NCBI GenBank assembly: GCA_002498925.1
Contig: DAJH01000025.1
Location: forward strand, 1 to 18,735
Direction: 5' to 3'
Length of the DNA stretch: 18,735 bases
Source: Euryarchaeota archaeon UBA173
GTDB taxonomy: Archaea; Thermoplasmatota; Poseidoniia; Poseidoniales; Thalassarchaeaceae
In this document: one piece after another, positions 15,234-18,735 of the stretch
Position numbering within the stretch: the stretch's first letter is position 1
How the letters are laid out: each line of letters begins with the position of its first letter
Position numbers and translations under genes: made by a program
The notes under the pieces: generated by a model
The model's input: only the letters and a program-made list of their open reading frames with translations
The model's database searches: none
What the model was told of the DNA's origin: nothing

Positions 15234-15272
15234 GGATGCTCGTGCACACCACTCCTCATGAATAGTTAGGCA

Positions 15273-15776
15273 TCATGCCTCTATCATCCACAATTCATCG
15301 CCTATCCAGTGAATCGTTGAGATTGCCTTCCCCTTGGCCATCTCCATCATCTCGTCTCCATCGACCAGGGCTATGCCTATTGAAATTGGAGTGCCCCTAT
15401 CCTGGTCCCTGACCCAGACAAATCCGCCAGCTTCCACCGATGGATCGGCGATATGGACGCCCGCTCCCATGCAGTCTGCCCCGTTCAAGAGGAATGGCGT
15501 AGCCCCATCGTCGACCGCTGCCCAGCACCTATCGGGTTTCCAGTGGAGTATGCCCCTGATTGTTGGAACCCATCTTTGGGAGTCGCCTATTTCCAATCTG
15601 ATACCAACTATCGTACGATCCAGCAGGAGTATGTCCCTGCCCTCGAAGTGAGCCAACTCGATGAATCCCTCTGACAAGTCAACATCCATCCCCATCACCT
15701 CCTCGAGCTGCCTCTCGACCTCTCGGACTTGCTTGTGCCTGACCGGCTTCCTCTTGCGCATCCGCGGCCCGCTCAT
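15273..15776 (-). CDS. PUA-domain RNA-binding protein, MCT-1-like
   Basis: The 167-aa product has an N-terminal alpha/beta domain (about 10-85, with KQVREVERQLEEVMGMDVD) and a C-terminal PUA domain (about 88-165: FLLNGADCMGAGVHIADP, then ISIGIALVDGDEMMEMAKGK and ISTIHWIGDELWMIEA). The two-domain order and these motifs match eukaryotic MCT-1/MCTS1 and its archaeal homologues. MCTS1 acts with DENR in translation re-initiation and ribosome recycling; the archaeal role is not settled. The ATG at 15776 is used here; ATG at residue 6 (MRKRKPVRH) is an alternative. It is divergent from S8e, which fits a translation-related job. It begins a run of same-strand genes that continues with the PGF-CTERM-like protein 39 nt downstream. 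Confidence 0.87.
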   Translation of the reverse strand: MSGPRMRKRKPVRHKQVREVERQLEEVMGMDVDLSEGFIELAHFEGRDILLLDRTIVGIRLEIGDSQRWVPTIRGILHWKPDRCWAAVDDGATPFLLNGADCMGAGVHIADPSVEAGGFVWVRDQDRGTPISIGIALVDGDEMMEMAKGKAISTIHWIGDELWMIEA

Positions 15777-15851
15777 GTGCCAGTGTGGCAGAGACTATGA
15801 CAAGAACGTAATGCTGCTCGCTGGGAAACAGCCCCGATACGCTCCAATCCA

Positions 15852-15862
15852 TTGAAATAAGG
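15852..15862 (+). promoter_or_regulatory. TATA-like box of the S8e gene
   Basis: TTGAAATAAGG lies about 26 nt before the S8e ATG, the spacing of a leaderless archaeal transcript. The eight bases AATAAGGG begin exactly 27 nt before the ATG, as they do upstream of the fasciclin gene at 18176. Confidence 0.6.
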
Positions 15863-15882
15863 GTGGTCGGTCGGCGGGACGC

Positions 15883-16278
15883 ATGGCGAAGTGGCACGGC
15901 ATCTCCCGTCGCAAACCAACAGGCGGACGCCTGAAGAGGCCGAATCGATATCGAGGAAAGCGCAGGACAGAGATTTCCAGCGAGGACCAGTTCGCATACG
16001 TATCCAGCGAGGACAAGAGGAAGAACTACCGCAAGAGGGGCAACTCCCAAACCGTCAGGGTCCTAGGAGCGAACCATATCAACGTCAACGATCCAAAGAG
16101 CGGCAAGACCTCCAGAGTCACGATCAAGAGCGTCGTCGATAATGGGGCAGACCCTAACTTCGTCCGACGCAACATCGTCACCAAGGGAGCTGTTGTGGAG
16201 ACTGAACTCGGAAATGTCCGTGTGACCAGTCGCCCTGGTATGCACGGAGTCATCTCCGGCGTGCTCCTAGAGGACTGA
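15883..16278 (+). CDS. rps8e: 30S ribosomal protein S8e
   Basis: This is a small-subunit ribosomal protein shared by archaea and eukaryotes and absent from bacteria. The 131-aa product has the basic, RNA-binding opening MAKWHGISRRKPTGGRLKR, the KRRTEISSED and YRKRGNSQTVRVL segments, and the C-terminal RRNIVTKGAVVETELG and SRPGMHGVISGVLLED typical of archaeal S8e. Length is normal. A TATA-like box about 26 nt upstream suggests a leaderless mRNA starting at or near the ATG. SRP19 follows 48 nt downstream on the same strand, a pairing also seen in other archaea, so the two are probably co-transcribed. Confidence 0.97.
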   Translation: MAKWHGISRRKPTGGRLKRPNRYRGKRRTEISSEDQFAYVSSEDKRKNYRKRGNSQTVRVLGANHINVNDPKSGKTSRVTIKSVVDNGADPNFVRRNIVTKGAVVETELGNVRVTSRPGMHGVISGVLLED

Positions 16279-16317
16279 AGGCACGAAGCCCTCAAGTCAC
16301 CCCGCATGTGAGGCATT

Positions 16318-16323
16318 GGTGAT
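16318..16323 (+). promoter_or_regulatory. Ribosome binding site of the SRP19 gene
   Basis: GGTGAT lies 3 nt before the ATG at 16327. A Shine-Dalgarno here fits an internal gene of an operon led by S8e, in contrast with the apparently leaderless first gene. Confidence 0.6.
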
Positions 16324-16326
16324 AGC

Positions 16327-16764
16327 ATGGCCGGCGACCCGAGCAAGATGACCCTCTGGACCGGCTACTTCGACTCCAAGCTGACTAGGTCATCCGGTCG
16401 CAGGGTGGCGAAGGATGCCAGCATTCCCCAACCCTCACTCGATGCGCTTGCATGGGCTGCCAAGAAGTCCGGAATCAGGAACAAGAAGCACCCCGAGGCC
16501 AGCCATCCATCACGTCCCCACGCCGCTGAGGGTAGGCTTGTCATATCCGCTAGCGACGCGATGGAGGCCACGGGGTCAGAGAGCAAAGAAGGGGTGATGC
16601 GCCATATCGGACTAAAGATGCGCTCCGAGATGATGGATTCAAGGCAGGAGGGGAGGAAAGACGCCTCATCCGGACCCGCGAAGGGCGATCGCAGGAAGAG
16701 AGCCCAACGGAAGTCATTCAAGCAGAAAGGCGGACAGAGAAAGAAGAAGTTCGGACGGAAGTGA
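16327..16764 (+). CDS. srp19: Signal recognition particle 19 kDa protein (SRP19)
   Basis: SRP19 binds helices 6 and 8 of 7S RNA and prepares it for SRP54, so that nascent membrane and secreted proteins reach the Sec translocon. The 145-aa product has the family core: LWTGYFDSKLTRSSGRRVAKD near the N-terminus, corresponding to the usual LWPxYxDxxxxRxxGRR pattern, then PSLDALAWAAKKSGI, and GRLVISA. The C-terminal third is a long basic tail (KGDRRKRAQRKSFKQKGG and onward), longer than in many archaea and likely RNA-contacting. It is downstream of S8e. Together with Sec61-beta at 5949 it supplies two parts of the export pathway in this window. Confidence 0.88.
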   Translation: MAGDPSKMTLWTGYFDSKLTRSSGRRVAKDASIPQPSLDALAWAAKKSGIRNKKHPEASHPSRPHAAEGRLVISASDAMEATGSESKEGVMRHIGLKMRSEMMDSRQEGRKDASSGPAKGDRRKRAQRKSFKQKGGQRKKKFGRK

Positions 16765-16834
16765 TAGGCTGTTTTCCATTGAGGCCGCAGTTCCCGATGT
16801 AGAAACATATCTGCGACTACGGGAAAAGGCAGGA

Positions 16835-17182
16835 ATGAGGTCAAGAACAGTCAGCGGGGCTACCAAGGGCCTAGGCTCTGAGCTATTCTCAGTCTTACTT
16901 AGGCATGACGATTCCGACGAGATCATAGGAATGGGGAGGGTTGTCGGAGACGGCGGAACCGTATTCCACATCTGTGATATGGCGGTTGAGCGGGAATGGC
17001 AGGGAAAGGGAGCAGGGACGTTGATAATGGATTCTCTCATGGAATACATTACCCGAGAAGCTTCATCCCAGTCCTACATCAATCTCATGGCCGATATCGA
17101 TGGATTCTATGAGAGATGGGGCTTCAAGCCCACACTCCCAAACTCTCGTGGGATGTTCCTAAGGATCTCAGAGAAGAAGTAG
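16835..17182 (+). CDS. GNAT-family N-acetyltransferase (start uncertain)
   Basis: This GNAT-fold enzyme transfers an acetyl group from acetyl-CoA to an amine. The 115 aa from the first ATG contain the core: EIIGMGRVVGDGGTVFHICDMAV (strands 3-4), EWQGKGAGTLIMDSLMEYI with the acetyl-CoA-binding Q/RxxGxG/A loop, and the C-terminal FYERWGFKPTLPNSRGMFL. The homologous sequence begins earlier: the same frame reads IEAAVPDVETYLRLREKAG directly before the ATG, which is the normal N-terminal strand and helix of this family. No ATG, GTG or TTG lies in that stretch; CTG at 16769, preceded by GTGA, is the best candidate, giving 137 aa. The substrate is unknown. It follows SRP19 closely and converges on the rhodopsin gene. 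Confidence 0.88.
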   Translation: MRSRTVSGATKGLGSELFSVLLRHDDSDEIIGMGRVVGDGGTVFHICDMAVEREWQGKGAGTLIMDSLMEYITREASSQSYINLMADIDGFYERWGFKPTLPNSRGMFLRISEKK

Positions 17183-17197
17183 TGGTCATAATATTGG

Positions 17198-17227
17198 TCC
17201 GGATGGCCGGTTTCCCGACCACCCGGA
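17198..17227. terminator. Hairpin between convergent GNAT and rhodopsin genes
   Basis: TCCGG (17198-17202) pairs with CCGGA (17223-17227). Inside it TGG pairs with CCA and CGG with CCG around a TTTC loop, with one mismatch at each junction. It is the only strong hairpin in the 87-nt gap and could end transcripts from both sides. No clear T-run follows on either strand, and archaeal terminators usually need one, so the role is tentative. Confidence 0.4.
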
Positions 17228-17269
17228 TTACGTAATTCTGGTCTGTTAATTCAGTGCTGCCCGATGAAA

Positions 17270-18073
17270 TCACTCATCGTGCTTTGCTGCGTACCAGATC
17301 ATCATTCCGAACGCGCCCTTGTTGACCAAGTCAGCGACGTTGTAGAGGATGTTCATGTCGTCTGTTCCCATGCCACCTATGGTTCCAGCGCCCATTAGGT
17401 AACCGATTGGGTATATTGCCCAGCCAAAGGTAACTATCATCCTCATTGATTCGAATGCGAACTGCACTCCCGGGCTGCCAGATGCTGCAGCCTCCTTGAC
17501 GTCCCCGGACCATAGCTCGTATAGGATGTATCCCCAACCAAGCATTCCGATGAACCACCAAACGGTCGAGCTGAGCTCGAGCGTACCATCCATAGCTCCG
17601 GACTCGCCGAAGAATCCAGCCACTAGCATGACGATGGATGCACCCATGAGGTTCCTGAACATCACGAAGGTACCGACGCCGATAGCGGCGAGGATTAGGT
17701 AGAACTCAACGACCTGAAGTGGTACTGTGACTAGCCAGTCGATGTACCTGTAGACCAGTGGGGAACCGCCTCCCATTGCCCATACTTCCCTCATGTACGT
17801 GTAATGGTACCATGCCACACCGGTAACCAGGGCGGCTACGGTCATGGATGTCTTCCACTTGTCCGGTACGTTCTGCCTCTCAACTAGGAAGAAGACGGTG
17901 AAAGCTAGCATCATCGCTGTTGCGATCCAGAAGCTTATCCCGACCCAGTCATTAGTTGCGAGGGCAGTTGCCTCGGCACTAACCGTCTGGGTACCGAACA
18001 GTAGAGTCACTGCTAGGATGCCCAGAGTTGCTTTCGTTATCTTGTTGCGTCTCTTGTATGGATTCGAGTCCAT
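17270..18073 (-). CDS. Proteorhodopsin, light-driven proton pump (blue-tuned residue)
   Basis: This is a seven-helix retinal protein that pumps protons outward in light. The 267-aa product begins with a cleavable-looking signal peptide (KATLGILAVTLLFGTQTVSA). Functional residues can be matched to green proteorhodopsin numbering: H90 = H75, D112 = D97 (proton acceptor, in RYIDWLVTVP), Q120 = position 105, E123 = E108 (proton donor) and K252 = K231 (retinal Schiff base, in DLVNKG). D/E with this spacing indicates a proton pump, and Q at position 105 is the blue-absorbing variant, whereas L or M gives green. By the same alignment the residue equal to F152, which gates a carotenoid antenna site, is W173, so an antenna at that site is unlikely. 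The frame is open to 18169, but a TATA box lies inside that extension, so the ATG at 18073 is the start. Confidence 0.96.
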   Translation of the reverse strand: MDSNPYKRRNKITKATLGILAVTLLFGTQTVSAEATALATNDWVGISFWIATAMMLAFTVFFLVERQNVPDKWKTSMTVAALVTGVAWYHYTYMREVWAMGGGSPLVYRYIDWLVTVPLQVVEFYLILAAIGVGTFVMFRNLMGASIVMLVAGFFGESGAMDGTLELSSTVWWFIGMLGWGYILYELWSGDVKEAAASGSPGVQFAFESMRMIVTFGWAIYPIGYLMGAGTIGGMGTDDMNILYNVADLVNKGAFGMMIWYAAKHDE

Positions 18074-18093
18074 GCACGTGCGGATAATGTTGA

Positions 18094-18103
18094 GGATATA
18101 AAT
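18094..18103 (-). promoter_or_regulatory. TATA box of the proteorhodopsin gene
   Basis: ATTTATATCC reads on the minus strand, centred about 25 nt before the ATG at 18073. It is the best TATA match in the window and predicts a leaderless transcript. It also rules out the longer 299-aa reading frame as the start. Confidence 0.7.
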
Positions 18104-18172
18104 GAGAGTATTGAAGCAATTCAAATTCCATATTAAGACTTGTATTTGGAATGTGGGAAGAACAAACACCCC

Positions 18173-18182
18173 TTCAATAAGG
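18173..18182 (+). promoter_or_regulatory. TATA-like box of the fasciclin gene
   Basis: TTCAATAAGG is centred about 26 nt before the ATG at 18203, predicting a leaderless transcript. AATAAGGGTAGG here is nearly the same as AATAAGGGTGG upstream of S8e, at the same distance from the start codon. Confidence 0.55.
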
Positions 18183-18202
18183 GTAGGTAGTTCGGGGGCT
18201 CC

Positions 18203-18735
18203 ATGAGCAACAAGAACGCTACATTAGCCATACTAGTGATCGCCAGTCTGTTAGCATCGCCCATTGTGGCAGCTGACGGCATGAAGAGGGATACTCTCTC
18301 TGACATACCCGCAAACGCTCAGGGCACAGGGGTGCATGACACCCTCGTCTCTGCGCTCTCGCACGCAGGACTCGTTGGGGCCCTCCAGGGCGACGGACCA
18401 TTCACGGTCTTCGCTCCTACGGATCAGGCCTTCACCGACGCAGGTTTCGACTTAGCGGCGTTTGACACTGATGAGGAGAACGCTACCCTGGTCGACATAC
18501 TGACCTACCACGTCGTTCTCGGTGCAGTAGCCTCCGATGATATCACCGACGGGATGACCGTCGATGCATACAACGGCGACTCACTGGGCTTCACGCTCTC
18601 GAGCGGGACAGTGATGGTCAATGACGCCACTGTAACGCAGTCCGATCTGATGGCATCCAACGGAATCATCCACGCCATCGACAAGGTACTAATGCCTCCA
18701 GGGGACGTTGCAGACATACCGACCGTCGCCTCCGG
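18203..18735 (+). CDS. Secreted fasciclin (FAS1) domain protein (3' end outside window)
   Basis: 177 codons are visible before the window ends, with no stop. A signal peptide covers about residues 1-24 (ATLAILVIASLLASPIVAA). One FAS1 domain fills about residues 33-170, with the H1 motif GPFTVFAPTDQAF, YHVVLGAV in the middle and the H2-like NGIIHAIDKVLMPP at the end. FAS1 domains mediate adhesion or ligand binding at the cell surface. What follows (PGDVADIPTVAS) resembles the sequence that opens this domain (LSDIPANAQG), so a second FAS1 repeat may lie beyond the edge. It is divergent from proteorhodopsin, with 129 nt between starts and a TATA-like box for each gene. Whether it is anchored in the membrane cannot be seen. 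Confidence 0.93.
   Translation, partial: MSNKNATLAILVIASLLASPIVAADGMKRDTLSDIPANAQGTGVHDTLVSALSHAGLVGALQGDGPFTVFAPTDQAFTDAGFDLAAFDTDEENATLVDILTYHVVLGAVASDDITDGMTVDAYNGDSLGFTLSSGTVMVNDATVTQSDLMASNGIIHAIDKVLMPPGDVADIPTVAS

Noticed and set aside
18074..18169. Longer rhodopsin frame of 299 aa
   Set aside because: It contains the TATA box, and the signal peptide follows ATG 18073.

Overview
This window looks like chromosomal DNA of a planktonic marine euryarchaeon, most likely Marine Group II (Candidatus Poseidoniales). The evidence is the combination of archaeal information-processing genes (ribosomal protein S8e, SRP19, Sec61-beta, an MCT-1-like PUA protein), an aa3-type cytochrome oxidase, a proteorhodopsin, a protein ending in a PGF-CTERM-like sorting signal, TATA-like boxes placed about 26 nt upstream of apparently leaderless starts, and GGTGA-type ribosome binding sites elsewhere. 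The lineage call is inference from gene content; no 16S gene is present. I saw no tRNA, rRNA, CRISPR array or insertion sequence, and no gene-free stretch exceeds 300 bases.

Layout. 1-2608 (minus): coxB then coxA, a translationally coupled pair; the coxA product carries a secreted-type domain with a CxCH motif ahead of the oxidase core. 2741-5388: a small Toprim protein (+) converging on an Lrp/AsnC regulator and an NSUN2/Trm4-like tRNA m5C methyltransferase (both minus). 5538-6134 (+): an unknown 120-aa protein and Sec61-beta. 6153-9479 (minus): an unknown coiled-coil protein, an intact XerA-type tyrosine recombinase and a RimK-type ATP-grasp ligase, with a possible small Cys/His protein on the plus strand at 7074-7268. 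9615-13728 (+): a SAP-domain membrane protein, a ParA ATPase with no ParB next to it, and an EamA-family permease. 13725-15776 (minus): an MCT-1-like PUA protein, a secreted PGF-CTERM-like protein, an iodotyrosine-deiodinase-like flavoprotein coupled to it by a GTGA overlap, and a small unknown protein. 15883-17182 (+): S8e, SRP19 and a GNAT acetyltransferase. 17270-18073 (minus): a proteorhodopsin predicted to absorb blue light. 18203-end (+): a secreted fasciclin-domain protein, cut by the window edge.

How they fit together. The oxidase and the light-driven pump are two routes to a proton gradient, as expected of a photoheterotroph in sunlit seawater. Sec61-beta and SRP19 serve protein export, which the several predicted secreted or membrane-anchored proteins need. 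The strongest candidates for something undescribed are the CxCH-domain/cytochrome oxidase fusion, the archaeal deiodinase-like enzyme that keeps the complete substrate-binding triad, and the hairpin directly against the parA start codon. A shared promoter block with identical spacing upstream of S8e and fasciclin also deserves a check.
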